Positions 33,251 through 45,630 of a stretch of DNA of 64,000 nucleotides are shown here, one piece after another. Source of the stretch: Quercus robur (taxonomy: Eukaryota > Streptophyta > Magnoliopsida > Fagales > Fagaceae); assembly GCF_932294415.1 (NCBI RefSeq), contig NC_065537.1:48776302-48840301 (forward strand), written 5' to 3'. The notes beneath the pieces are model-generated. The model had not been told where the DNA came from and ran no database searches. It saw only the letters and a list, made by a program, of their open reading frames with translations. A program made the position numbers and the translations under genes. Each line of letters begins with the position of its first letter. Position 1 is the stretch's first letter.

Positions 33251-36200
33251 AAAAGAAAATATTTACATGGGTAAGTGGCTTTAATTATAGGTTACTTAAT
33301 TGAGGTCTTTAATATCATCATTTACACTCTCAAAATTATGAGTTTAGGTCGGTAGGATATGATAAGAATAGATGCTCTATTAGGTAAGTAAGTTGGCAAA
33401 ATAAAAGAAATATGCTTGTATGATTTTGATTTGGAAATGTCTTTAATTTTGAGCACTGTATTTGTAATTATGTAATGGCACTATAATTGTTCCTTGCAAG
33501 CAATGTTCACATCTTTTAATTTCGGGTGTGGGTCCTAGAGATGTCATATTCATGATCTGCTTTTCTTTTTGGGTTTGTTATTTTCTTGAATTTTAATCTA
33601 TTTTGGAATATTCATCTTTTGTAAAAAAAAAATTAAAAAAAAAACCTCAAAAAGTTGGAATAATTATTGTTGTTTCCTTCGTCTTTAATATAGTAGAGTA
33701 ATGAATAAATATGAGACAGAAAGTTATGGTTGTAGACTTGTAGTAGTACCTTCATCAATGTGACAAAGTTGTGTACTAATATATAGAAAGACAATATATC
33801 AAGTCAAAAAAAAAAGAAAGACAATATATAAAAGGACAAGTATTCCATAAAATATATATATATATATATATATAAAGACAAGTAACCAGGGTCCCTTACC
33901 TTCTAGCTTTTCTCTTACCTCAGTCTCACATTAGTATGTCTTTTTTTATAATTTGGTTCTCGATATCTATAGACAAGCCGCACACTTATCAAGACACATG
34001 AGAGGGACAACTTGTGGTCCTTATAAACTGTTCTCAGCTCAACTTTAACCTGAAAGGTCGCATGCTATGGATTTTGCTCATGTGTGTCTTAAGGATACAC
34101 ATTAAGCCATCTATTTTTAGAAACATTTTCTCAGAAATTGAAAAAGTATTAACAAATTTTTTTAATTTTCGAGAAAATATTTCCAAAAATGAATGACTTA
34201 ATGTGTGCTTTTAAGGCATACATTAACGGGCCCCTTTTACTATAGGCCTTCATATACCCTTTCTCAGCATTGTGTGGCTTTATGACACGTAATATCCTTC
34301 AATAACCTTAGAGTTTACTATAGGCCTTCATGTGATACCCTTTCTCATCATTGTGTGGCTTTACCACATGTAGTTTCCTTCAATAACCTGAGTCACAAAT
34401 TTTTTCAAGGATAATTAATAAAGTGTTTTTAAAAATTGGTTCAAATAAGAACCAATTACAACTTTGCAACTTAACAGTTCTGAAATTTACTAAGAAAAAT
34501 ATTATGTATAATACTTGTTAGGTTCTGTTAATGGGTACTCTTGGTGCAATTGTTAACAAATTATTTTATGAAAGTTTTGATATCACTTTTATGAAAAATA
34601 AAAAAAACTGTCAAAACATTAATTGTTTTTTTCTCATAAAAACTTTTTAAAAATAGTTCACTAACAAAAGCTCTAAGGGCTAACAAATTCCCTTTAGCCC
34701 CTGGGAAACCGTTAACATTTCCCATACTTGTTTTACTTTATGGTCCTCAATTAAATTTCAATTTTTTGATTGCATTGAGCATGAGTCAGAAAGCAGTTTC
34801 TTGTTAACATGAGATGCAGGGGAAGACTGGGAAAGACAACAGGGAAAATTTTTCTTTAAATTAAGCTTTGACATATATATTTTAAATGCGTGCAGGTGGT
34901 TGGAATTTTCAAGATGGTGGTGCTTCCACTGTTAGGTCAGCTTGCAGATGAGTATGGGCGTAAACCAATGCTCCTTCTTACCATATCCACATCTATATTC
35001 CCTTTTGGTATGTTTCATTTGAGTAACTTACTTGCTTATGTGAAGTTAAATGTACAAACTGTTAAGTATTTACTTGTGAACTTTTTTTTGAGAAACATCT
35101 TCTGAACTTTGAGAATTAAGGATATGAAACCCCAAATATGTATGTCACTTTAAGTGTGCATTAGCTGTTTCACAATTATTGGTTTTTTTTTTTTTTTTTT
35201 TTTAAATTAATATTTTAGAAAAAAATTAATGTGATTCAGTCTATGAAATTTACAAATGCTTTTGAAGGCAGTAGATGGGATACTATAGACCATGTGCATG
35301 TCAAAAGATTGATGGTTTAGCATTCAAACCTATAAACCATTTCTAAGGCATGAATATGGCTTCAGGCTAAACTAATTTGACAGAGTCTGGCCAAGAACCT
35401 TTTTTAAAAATGAAAATGGGTAAAAGGTGATCTTTTTTGTTTTTGGTGGATTATATATCTGAAAACACGGAAAATTTTGAATTCCAGCTAATTCTGATTG
35501 AATGAATGGATACTGACGACACCATTCATCCGAAACTGATCTAGAGCAAGATAAGCATCCTAAATGATGTATGAAAGATGAGAGACAAAGAAGAGTTAAA
35601 TGTAATTGTAGTTCAACTATGCATGTTGAAAGAATAAATATGTAAGGATAAAAAGGGGGAATTTCCATTACAACTATACATGATTACCTTTTAAAATTGT
35701 GAATGATATTAATGCTTACTTTATATGATGCTACTAGCATTACATTAATGATACTGTCAAGACCATCAAGTGAATTTACAAATTTGATTTTTCTGTATTC
35801 TATTTTCAGCTATACTTGCCTGCAATCAGTCTACAGGATTTGTATATGCTTACTATGTTCTTCGTACAATATCTTATATTCTAAGTCAAGGGAGTATTTT
35901 CTGCATTGCCGTTGCTTATGCGGTAAGACTTGTTCCTCAATGATTGATGATCATGAATAGGGAATATTGGGGGTCACATTTTCCCTTCCTTTGTAGGCGG
36001 ATGTTGTTGAAGAGAATAAGAGGGCAGCAGCTTTTAGTTGGATAACAGGCCTTTGTTCTGCTTCACATGTCTTGGGAAATCTTCTGGCACTTTTTGTCCC
36101 AGAAAAGTACATTTTTCCGGTATGTTGCTGCTCTAAATTCAGCGTTAGCCATACAGCCTCAATTCTGTCATCTTTTTCTGTAAAATCATTTTCACCAATT

Positions 36201-39200
36201 CAGCCTTTTGTTTCAGGTTTCAATAGCGCTCTTGATCTTATCTCCGATTTATATTCAAATCTTTCTGGTTGAGACAGTTAAGCTGGCTCCAAAGAGGGAC
36301 CAAGATTCAGCTTGCTTAGCTAAGACAATTAAAATTATCCAGAAACGATACAAATCAATGAAAGATGCTGCTACAATAGTTATGAGCAGGTAATTTTGTC
36401 TGTAATCAAGACAGCTTATAATATCCTTATCCTGCATTACATAAAAACCGTATCTGGAATCTCTTAGGCAGTATAAGCATCCAAACCTTTATACCTGCAA
36501 AACATTATAAATAAATTGTCTTTGTCTGGCTAAAAGTGCTTCGTTTTTCTTTTCCAGTCCAACTTTAAGGGGCATTTCTCTGGTTTCTTTCTTCTATGAG
36601 TTGGGAATGTCTGGCATCACCTATGTCTTGATGGTATGTTTCCTATTAATTTATCATTTTCACAAGCAAATAGATGGTTGCATGCTGATAATTTCCTCTT
36701 GGTACCATCATACAGCATCAGATATTTTAAATATATATATAATTTTCTTTCCCTTTTTCCATAATTATTTTTTTCTTTTTGACAAACGACATATTCTTTC
36801 AGCCTTTTCAGAATAGTTTCAGTCAGAATCTTTAGACCTTGCATGAAACTGAAAGCTTTTGTGATGCTTATTGTTGCTACCAATCTTAGTTTGGCCAAAA
36901 TCTAATTGTCATTATAAATCAGTAATTGGCACATTGTGTGATTTGGGGTTGAAAAAGAGGAGGAAGAAATAAAGAAAAGGGAGAAGGGGAATGCCCAGTA
37001 AACATACCTTGTTGGGGTAGGATTTGTATGCGATGTGCTTACCCCAAAAATATATAAAAATAATTTTTTTTATTATATAGAGACAAAGATGTCCAGTTTT
37101 GAAGGAAATATTTTAAAGACCTTATACAAATAGAATGTGGAAGGACTTGGGGAAAGAGAAATTGGTAGAGACCTAGACATGAAGCAGGAGACCCCAGAGA
37201 GCTTTATTCAGGGGAGTATGAATCAGAGGAGTCATGACTTAGTTGGTTAGCAGTTGTCATTGGAAAACAGATCAAGTACATGTCCTGAACCCACCAAAGT
37301 AATGGGAGAAATTTTGCGCTGAAACTCGTGCAGAAAAAGAAAATGTGTGAGATCTTCAGACTTCCTAGAGACTCCAAAGCCAAAGGCTTTCTTAATCAAC
37401 AGTTTAGGATAAGATAGTGCTAGATTTATCATCTCATAAGATAATTGCAACTAAACCAATCCATGAAGTTGGGTAATGAAAATTTATGAAACTATGTTTT
37501 TCTTTTGATTCAATGAATTGATGGTTATGCTACTACCTGTGCAGTACTATCTGAAGGCTGCTTTTGGTTTCGATAAAAATCAGTTCTCAGAAATTCTGAT
37601 GCTCGTGGGAATAGGTTCAATTGTTTCACAGGTGAAGTATATTATGGAGCTAAAGTTTCCTTATATTTACTTAAAAGAGTTTGATATACCTTTATACTGA
37701 AGATTGTGAATTACTCTCATCTTTTGCCCTCAATCAAGGCAGCATATCAATATTTGCTAGTATGTTATTAACTTTATCTGCTTGGCATATGCCAGAGTTT
37801 TCCTATAAATCCTCTGCTTTTTTGCTCAGAAGGTATCAAATGAATAATTCTTCCAGTTGGTGTTGTAATGGTTGATAATCTGTCTTCTCAACTAGAAAAC
37901 AATGCAAAGGCATCATGGTTATAGAAATGAAACTATTCTTAGGGTCATATTCTGTTTAATTGTCTTCCCTTAATGAGCACATTTTTTTTTCGTTTGAAAA
38001 TTTTGAAAATTAAAAAAGTTTATTTTATGAGTTCTGGAATTGAGAGTACTGTACATTTTAGTACTCGATTCCTAATTGCTTATAATCCTTTTAGAGTCTT
38101 TTGAATTGAGAGTACTGTTCAGTGCTCATACTATCAGCATGAATGAAACCTCTTTTGTCAAAATATTCCAAATGATGATTGTGTTGAGCTTGTTGTTTTC
38201 CTTTATGAAAATATTAAATTCCTTCAGGAATGCTCTTCCTATAACATTTTGGTTTGTGGTTCCAGATGTTGGTGCTTCCACTAATAAATCCATTGGTTGG
38301 AGAGAAAGTGATATTGTGCATAGGTTTACTTGCATCAATAGCTTATGTAAGTTATAATCATTTCTTTTAATCCTTCCAGCATAAATTACAAAATAAAATA
38401 AAAACTAATGATTCTTTTTGCTGTGCAGGCATTATTCAATGGCCTTGCATGGGCGGCATGGGTATGTATTTACTTTATGAATGCGTTATTTAATTCTATG
38501 CTAAAGGAAAATTTTCTGACACATAAACACTTGAGTTGGCTTGCAAGCAAATATTTAGCCTTGAATGATTTTTGGACATATCAATGTTATTTCTATTTTC
38601 TTACATGAATCATGTTTAGATACGTAATTTGTAGTTTGAAAATTTTAAATTTTGGAAACAACTTTGTAAAACATACTACATGAGGAATATAAAAATACTC
38701 TATGCTCTAAGAGTTTCATGTGCATGTAGGGAACTTGAGTGCTTCTTTTATGAAAGAATCTGTGGTTCAAAAAGCACTAGTGACATTGATCAGAAACTTT
38801 TCTTTCTTTTCTTTTTTATTTAGGCTTTTTTGAATTTTTTAAATTTCCATTCCTCATATGGAGTTATAAATTCAATCATGTGTTAATCGTGGCTTTGTGA
38901 AAGTAAAACTAAAGTTTCCTAGTTCTGTTTATTATTTTTCAACTGTGGATACATTTCTCAGTCAGTAACAATGCAACATTGCCACAATGCAGGTACCATT
39001 CATGGGTGCCACATTTAAAGTTGTAGTTGTCCTTGTAAGACCTGCTGTAAGTATTGGAATCATAAATTTTTTCATAAAATAATATTCAATGTGGTTATTC
39101 AGTTCACCTTTAATTCTAATGGTGTTTCAATTTTGCCTGTCAAATTATATGCAGACTTATGCAATTATTTCAAAAGCATCAAGCTCAAAAAATCAGGTTT

Positions 39201-40123
39201 GGAAAATACATGTGATCCCATTACCTACAGTTCTGCATTCAATAGATCTTAATATTCTTTCTAGCAACCAAAATATAATAATAATAATAATAATCTTCTA
39301 CTCTTACTGTCAATACAAGTAAAGTCCTGGTTTCTGTAATTTCACCTTTCAGTATTATTATACATAGGGAGAGGCTGCTGAATTTGATAAAGTTGTTTGA
39401 GTAAAGCTAATGCATATCATAAGTCACACTACTCATCTAGATCTGGCTGTTTTCTACTTCTTTAGATTGAACTTTGAACTCAATTAAAAAAAATGAGGCA
39501 GGTTCATCAATATGTGTTCAGAATGAATCAGATCAGCATGTGTCCAGTAGTGGGTTTTGGGTTTAAAATGGTGGCTTTCTACGAAAATTGGTCCAATGAT
39601 TTTTATCTTTTGTTCAGTTATCTACGGTTATCAGATGCCTTATGCCATAAAAATTGCTACTTTTACACCCGAAATTGCTGCATTCACTTAACTGATGGAG
39701 AATTTCTGGAGTATGCCAAACAAAAAAGAAATAAATGTAGACATAGGGTTCTCCCACATCAAAACAACTTGTTCTGTGTTGATTTAGTTCTTGAGCTAAA
39801 TACAGTACAAAGCACATGACCGTGGTCATTCCATTGACATGTATGTTCGATTGTTTGTGCAGGGAAAAGCACAAGGATTTGTGGCTGGTGTGGAATCAAT
39901 AGCAAGTTTGTTATCACCGCTCGTAATGAGTCCATTGACTTGTGAGTAGACTAACTCATCATTTTTTTTTTTTTAGTTGAGTGTTAGAATCAATCCATAT
40001 GTATTGCTAACAAGCTAAGTTTTTATCTCAGCATGGTTCTTATCTAGCAGTGCACCTTTCAACTGCAAAGGTTTCAGTATTGTATGTGCGTCTGTATGCA
40101 TGGTAAGCATATACCCCACCCCC

Positions 40124-40159
<36 letters not shown>

Positions 40160-40284
40160 CTAACTCTGCATCTTATTCTCCTCAGATGATTTCATTATGT
40201 TATGCTTGTCTGCTTAAACCTGGGGTAGCTTCAAGCAGTGATTCAGAGGATGACATTGAAGCACCATTGCTAACTGAGAGTTGA
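31753..40284 (+). CDS. MFS transporter, MEE15/HIAT1-like (copy A), 14 exons, complete
   Basis: Exons: 31753-31983, 34896-35007, 35810-35922, 35997-36119, 36217-36389, 36558-36633, 37545-37631, 38266-38346, 38429-38461, 38993-39046, 39155-39196, 39863-39941, 40032-40102, 40186-40284. All introns are GT-AG and all joins keep frame, giving 457 residues. The protein resembles Arabidopsis At2g16970-At2g16990 (MEE15 group) and animal HIAT1/MFSD14: a polytopic MFS carrier with motif [12 protein letters not shown] (residues 91-101) after TM2, many hydrophobic helices and an acidic tail ending EAPLLTES. Substrate unknown. An alternative start, MEGMK at 31819, avoids a poly-Ser leader (about residues 11-21) and is conserved in copy C. 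No disabling change seen, so this is the only complete host gene in the window. Confidence 0.9.
31984..34895 (+). other. Intron 1 of copy A (2.9 kb)
   Basis: GTATGT donor, TGCAG acceptor. It contains a (GA)n run at about 33220-33246 and a (TA)n run near 33851-33875. The part before about 33645 aligns with copy C (61399-63999) and the part after about 33898 with copy B (58131-58631). It also holds the empty site (near 33068) for the MITE found in copy C. No internal gene. Confidence 0.75.
33220..33246. repeat. (GA)n microsatellite
   Basis: Run of GA dinucleotides after a short (TAG) run in copy A intron 1. The corresponding part of copy C lacks it. Confidence 0.9.
36634..37544 (+). other. Intron 6 of copy A
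   Basis: GT-AG intron. Its first 600 bases match copy B up to about 60965 (ATTCAGGGGAGT near 37208 in A and 60941 in B), which locates the breakpoint where copy B joins copy C. Confidence 0.75.
40125..40156. repeat. (CT)n microsatellite in intron 13 of copy A
   Basis: TCTCTC run just before the branch/acceptor region of the last intron. It may act as part of the polypyrimidine tract. Confidence 0.85.
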
Positions 40285-40800
40285 TTGTTTGTCTCAAGTA
40301 ATTTAAAATATTTTTTCTATGCTGGCTGATGTAAATATTTGGGGTCCCTTGCATAGAGCAATGTAGTTGTATTAGTGCAAACAAGCTTCCAATGTGTTTA
40401 TCCCTCAGAAAGTTCTCTTAAACTTTATGCACTGCAGAGGATAACATTGAAGCTTCACCTCCAAGTGTTATAGTTCATTGTTGTATTTCCCAAGCATTTT
40501 GTAATAGCTTTTATAGGCGGTGATGTATATATGCATCCCTTTGGTAGAGTAAGAATGTAACTATATTGGTACCTATAAATTTTGACCATGCATTTTACCT
40601 CAAAACGTTGTTCTCTTCTCTTCAACATCTGTGTGTGTGTAAATGAATATGCAAACGTTATTTCAAACGCTATAACTGAACAAGCAGCACTGCTGAATAC
40701 TAGCCTAAAAGATAACAAACAGCAACGTGTACATGACTCAAATACAACAGGAGTTGTTTATATGCAACATAGATCTTTGACTGTTACAGCAGCTAGACAT
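40285..40800 (+). other. 3' flank and probable 3' UTR of copy A
   Basis: No coding signal. The GAAGCACC/ACATTGAAGC wording near the stop is partly repeated at 40440-40455. No canonical AATAAA is seen close to the stop, so the polyadenylation site is not fixed. Confidence 0.4.
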
Positions 40801-40821
40801 TCCATATTTGACATCCAGCCC

Positions 40822-41470
40822 CCAGTGGCGGAACATGGGGTGGAGGGGATTATATTTGGTGTAACTTTAAATAATGTTATACCACCTAATATTTTTTAAT
40901 TGGATTCAAATTTTGACAAATGCATTGTTAAATTATATTATTTTCATATATTCTCCATGTTTGCAAAATTTTAAGATAATCTAAGATCAATAGACCATTT
41001 AAAATAAGGCATAAAAAATGAGTTTTTGATCAAATAATAAATAATATCCAATTAGCATTAAAATTTACATGCATATTTAAAAAATATATAAAATATGTAA
41101 TCTATCAATAGGATTTTCAAAATATGAATTCAATAACAAGTTATTAGATGGTATAACATTTCTTAGAGTTACATTAGATGTAACTTGAACCTAATCTTCT
41201 CTCTCTAAAATATAATATAATATAGTCCTAGATTTTAAAAAGTTTCAATTAACAACTCAAAATTTAAAATTATATAAATTTGCCCATTCAAACACTTCAT
41301 GTAAATATCAAGTGGAATGTTAATACAAACTAATTCACAAAATAATAGAACTCGTATTAAATTGTATTTTTCTATTAGAATTTTTATGTTTGTTTAAAGT
41401 ACTTTTAGTGTGAAATTACCATATGCAATTCACATGGATTTGACATGAAGTAAGTTTTAAATACAGTTTA
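40822..41470 (+). repeat. Possible degraded hAT-type MITE and AT-rich spacer
   Basis: CAGTGGCGGAACATGGGGTG at 40825 resembles the terminal repeat of the hAT-type MITE at 62735 (CAGTGGCGGAG). No matching right end was found. GGTATAACAT and GTTACATTAGATGTAACTTG motifs near 41150-41190 suggest a short internal inverted repeat. Otherwise AT-rich with no gene. Confidence 0.35.
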
Positions 41471-41509
41471 TGTGAATTTGTTACTTTTAATGAGTAGTGA
41501 CTCACTTCA

Positions 41510-41735
41510 CTAAGAGACGGATTTGGGTTTGAAAAATGGGCTCGAGTCTTTGTGGCTTGAGTTGTTGTATTTAATATACGGTGTTGATCACAGTTCCATA
41601 GTGATTAGGAAGACTTCATCATCAAGACCGAGATCCTCGGGTATATGCCTAGGATTCTACAATTGCTTTTCTTTCAACTACGTCGCTTCTAGGAATGAAA
41701 GTTTAAAAACTGAAGAGGACAATCCCTTTGTTTCA
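41510..41735 (+). promoter_or_regulatory. Copy B upstream region, distal part
   Basis: Matches copy A 30930-31160 (ACTTCATCATCAAGACC, GACAATCC.TTTGTTTCA). It is separated from the proximal part at 42755 by about 1 kb of inserted sequence containing a fold-back element. Confidence 0.65.
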
Positions 41736-41854
41736 ACATATATATATATATATATATACCTAAGAGTCTTACCTACACACGCTTCTCGAGGGAATGTGCA
41801 GAATAGCACAGTGAGGAGGGAGTATATCGTAAGTTAAGATGCTTCGGAAAGTAA

Positions 41855-42346
41855 GTTGGAAACTAGCATCTCAAGTTTTATAGACTCGATACCGATCTAT
41901 AAATCTCGAGTCTTAGAGACTCGAGTTTCAAATACTTGGACATCTGAACCAAATCTAAGGAAGAACGATCTGAAGAGGAAGAACAATCTGATCTGAAGAA
42001 CGAAGAACGATTTGAAGTGGCACGATTTGAAGAGGAAACACGATCTAATCTAAAGAACGAAGAGAGGATTTGAAGAGGCACTAGGAAGAACGAAGATCTG
42101 CCGTCGAAGGAAGAATGATTTGATCTGAAGAGGCGATTTGAAGAGGCTATATGATCTGAAGAGGAAGAACGAAGATCTACCGTCGAAGAACGAAGAAGAA
42201 GAACGAAGAAAGAAGAACGATCTGATATTGAGGAAGAAGAAGTGAAACTCGAGTGTTTAAAACTTGATTTCCACAAATCGACACTTAAAGACTCGATTTT
42301 TATCTTGGAACTCGAGTTTTAAACCCTCGAAATGCTAGTTTTCAAC
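41855..42346. repeat. Fold-back/MITE-like element with internal GAAGAACGATCTGAAGAGG repeats
   Basis: Left end GTTGGAAACTAGCATCTC and right end, on the other strand, GTTGAAAACTAGCATTTC form terminal inverted repeats. Both arms carry CTCGAGT/ACTCGA motifs (41910-41930 and 42245-42330). The interior is a purine-rich degenerate array of GAAGAACGATYTGAAGAGG units (41960-42230). It lies in the copy B upstream region and is absent from copy A. No clear target duplication seen. The 132-codon Ser/Phe-rich minus-strand frame is only the repeat translated. Confidence 0.6.
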
Positions 42347-42754
42347 ATTGTTTTGAAATAGGTCAGCTAACTAAATTTTTTAATATTTAATGTTATTTGG
42401 AAATAAAATTCCACGCTTCTCTCACACAAAACATACAATGGGCCATTAGGATACAACACAACATGTCGATTGCTAACCCAAAGGCCACAAGATGTGAAAC
42501 GGGGGCTGGCGTGCAAGCAACTGCAAGGGTAGTCTCTGCTCTAGGAGGATTAGCAAAATGGACAGAGGGCTATAGCGCAAGTAATATTTTTTTTTAGTAA
42601 TAATTATAATATACTGCTAACTTCACCATTCGAATTCTTTCTTCTTTAAACCCCCAAGCATTTTGTACATGGAAAGATGCCAATTCAACTAAGGTGCTTG
42701 GCAAGTAAAATTCAACTAATCAAATGAATTTGTTGTTTAATAATACACTTAAAT
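42347..42754. other. Inserted spacer in the copy B upstream region, origin unknown
   Basis: Absent from copy A. It contains a less AT-rich block (42430-42580, ATGTCGATTGCTAACCCAAAG...) without a recognised domain. Confidence 0.35.
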
Positions 42755-43101
42755 CTATCTAAAGTTCTAAACTGATAGTTTGAAATTTAATCCATCGTAC
42801 CGAAATTAATATTTCTAAAATTGAAAATTAATTGAGGGTGGAATAGTCAGGTAAAATGTTAGGATTCTACTTCCTTTTATTAAAAAATCCTGAAGATTAA
42901 TTTATCATTATTAAAAATAAAAAGTTTACAGACACAAACAATTTGACACCCATTGATAAAAAAAGATTTCGTGAATTTAGACAAGAACCAATACAAGTTG
43001 TCGCGTCAGCAAAGTAGAGAGACAGCTTGGCTAAGCCAATGTCAGAATCACCAAACATCCACAAGCAAACAAGGCAATGCCACAAGCAGAACCCACACGA
43101 C
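42755..43101 (+). promoter_or_regulatory. Copy B upstream region, proximal part
   Basis: Matches copy A 31176-31480 (TTGAAATTTAATCCATYGTACC, GAGAGACAGCT.GGCTAAGCCAA, CACAAGCAAACAAGGCAATGCCACA). It stops at about 43101, just before the position of the copy A ACACGTGT box, TATA box and exon 1, none of which exists in copy B. Confidence 0.75.
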
Positions 43102-43180
43102 TAGGCAAGTGACAAGCATTTTTGGGATCAAAGTCCCCAGAAGGTGAAGATTCTCAAATGATAGAATCATCAGTGGTAAC
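43102..43180 (-). mobile_element. LINE fragment, part 2 (continues from 57495-58137)
   Basis: The minus strand reads SSPSGDFDPKNACHL, the linker seen before RNase H in plant LINEs. Removing the copia element and one 5-base duplication joins this in frame to the minus-strand LINE sequence ending at 57495. Confidence 0.75.
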
Positions 43181-43332
43181 TGTTAATGTGTATTAGGTTG
43201 TGGGTTTTAGGTCCACCTTGTTTACTTATATAGTACACATACTTGTACTTTACACTCTGCCTTCTATATAAAGGCACTCATGTATATTTTATTAGATGTG
43301 AAATATAACACATTCATTCAGTATTTCTAACA
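43181..43332 (+). repeat. Copia 5' LTR (152 bp)
   Basis: TGTTAATG...TTCTAACA with CTATATAAAGG near 43265. Pairs with 57343-57494. Confidence 0.9.
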
Positions 43333-43344
43333 TGGTATCAGAGC
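43333..43344 (+). other. Copia primer-binding site (initiator tRNA-Met)
   Basis: TGGTATCAGAGC directly after the 5' LTR. Confidence 0.88.
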
Positions 43345-43890
43345 AACTACTTTAAATTTTTGGTGTGCAATCTGCAATCCTATCTTCTCAATGCTCTCCG
43401 CTGCCTCCATCATTGCCGTCGCCATCATCGTTATACACTAAAGACCATTGTCATTCCAGTCGCCGCCATAAATTCTACTTTGATCCTCTAGTCGCCAGTA
43501 CCATTGGAATCGTCTTCCAATCTACATCATCAGAGAAGAATCGACGTCATCGAACATACCATGTGCCTTCACACGTTGCCCAAGTAAACTGCATCAAAGA
43601 CACATGCCACATGCACTGCTAGAAGATTCTACTTCTTCGTCCACGCGTCACAAGCGCCCCACACGCTTCACGCGCCCCCAACAACTTCCTGATGTCATCC
43701 TGGTTATATCAGCCACATCAACCCTCCGCTTACATCATCATTCGTGGCATCTTGTTGACGTCATTGCTCCGCTAGTTGATTTTGATTGTTGACTTTTGAG
43801 GCAGGTTTAACCATTGACTTTTTGCAGTCCAGGTGCTCATTTTCCAGTTTTTCGCGTAGATTTCATTTTTTCATATTTTTCTTCTAAATG
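43345..43890 (+). other. Copia leader; gag core missing
   Basis: Ser/His/Pro-rich frames with no gag domain. The usual UBN2-type gag core expected between primer site and knuckle cannot be found and is probably deleted. Confidence 0.5.
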
Positions 43891-44360
43891 AAGAATAAGG
43901 TCAAGTCTTCATTTTATTGCAATAATCGTCACTAACAATCCAACAAACGTTTTTGCAATTTTTGCAAACGTCTTGGCCATAATATTGAGAATTGCTATCA
44001 ACGCAACAAATCGTTTGTTTCCATTTCTACTACTACTATTGCTAACACTGAGAGTATCCAACCAATGGCTCCCGTCTCCGTGAAGTCCAAGTCTTTTAGA
44101 TCCACTATCACCATTTCCACAGTTGACATTCAAAACATCATCGCTAATACCATTCGTATGGTTGGTAATGCATTTTATTCCTCTTCTCTCTCAGTTTCAT
44201 CTGGTATGTCTCCTTCCTCTTGGCTTATGGATTTTGCTTGTTGCAACCACATGACACCTCACTTGTCCTTATTTTCTCAACTTAAACCGACACCACACCC
44301 TTTTAATATTCGCATAGCAAATGGTTTCACAATGTTTGGTCATAATATAGGTTCTATCGA
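43891..44360 (+). pseudogene. Copia zinc knuckle and protease remnant
   Basis: CNFCKRLGHNIENC (about 43945-43995) is the CCHC knuckle. SSWLMDFACCNHMTPHLSLF (near 44218) is the copia protease active-site region, where the usual D-S-G is D-F-A. The frame reads into FGHNIGSI at the gypsy insertion point and resumes at 54344. Confidence 0.75.
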
Positions 44361-45630
44361 TGTAACACCCCATAATTTTGATACTAATTTAATTACTGCG
44401 TAAATTATAAAGGGAGGCCTACAATTAAATAGATTAAAATCATTTGGGCCTAAGATATAAAAAATAAGATAAATATTGTGGGATATGAAGCCCAAGTGAG
44501 GTGGCATAAATAAATATATGGGCCTTGATAACCCTAGCCTTCTTCCTCTTTAGTTACACGTGTATTTGCTGATGAGGCTTCTTTTTGCTTCAGCCACATC
44601 ACACTATTAAACCCTGCTTTGCTTCATTGCGGCTGTGAGTAAAGACTACAGGTACGGATCTCTTTTGCACTAAACTTAGGAAAGTTGAAATACTCATGAA
44701 TCTCCACCTATCCTTACATTAAGAGAAAAGATGTCCTATATTGTATTATATTAGATAAGGATGGTCAATATGTCAAGAAAGGACCACAAGCTTTGAATTT
44801 GTGCCTAATAGAGTAATAGACTTGGACTTATCAATTCAAGTTTATCACCATGTGAAAGGAAAAAAAAAAAAAAAGTTGCTTGTGGTTTATATATAATTGT
44901 TTATAGTCTCACTTTATTCACCGCCACTGTCATTGTCCAAATAAGTGTCCAGCAATGTCCTTATGCTTTACGGCATCAAGAGGATTATGGGTCTTTGGGT
45001 TGATGATTACAATATTATAATAGGAATTGTTATATATACCCGTATGGTCCAGGCTTTGAAATTGATTACGTGTGAATAGTATGTGTGGCCATATGGTCCT
45101 CCATTGGCTCTAAGATTGATTTGGCAGAACTATATTATGTGGCTTCTACTTTTGACTATAGATATAAATATTAGGTTGATCAGATAGGTTTATATATCAT
45201 GTGGCTTCTAAGGAATAGTAGAATATATGATGGCTAGACCTATAGTGAATTGCTAGAGTTTTGTAGAGTTGCAGTACAATCATGCTTATTAATGGATAGT
45301 AAAAATACGTGAAATAGAACAATTAGATTAAAGCTGAAAGTGAATTGGAGAGTTACGTAAATAAATGTAAAATTTTGGAAATATCAGTGTTGTCTAAGAT
45401 TATATTGTCCAAGTATGAAATCAGATTTTAGTAGGAAATTTGTGTATTGATGGACCTATTTTTGGTGTTGCTAGGCTCTAATCCTATTGATTCATTGTGA
45501 CTTAAGGGTGATTGATTCCTTTTATTTTGCAACTAAGAGGTAAGTGGTATTTACTAATTTTGGGGGTATTCCGAAAACAGTGTTGGTTATTAAACTATTT
45601 TATATCGAAGAAATATGTTGTTATTCTATA

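Noticed and set aside
41878-42276. A 132-codon Ser/Phe-rich minus-strand protein
   Set aside because: It is the translation of the degenerate GAAGAACGATCTGAAGAGG array.
43365-43792. Ser/His/Pro-rich frames after the copia primer site as a host gene
   Set aside because: They lie within the copia leader between primer site and knuckle and have no domain.
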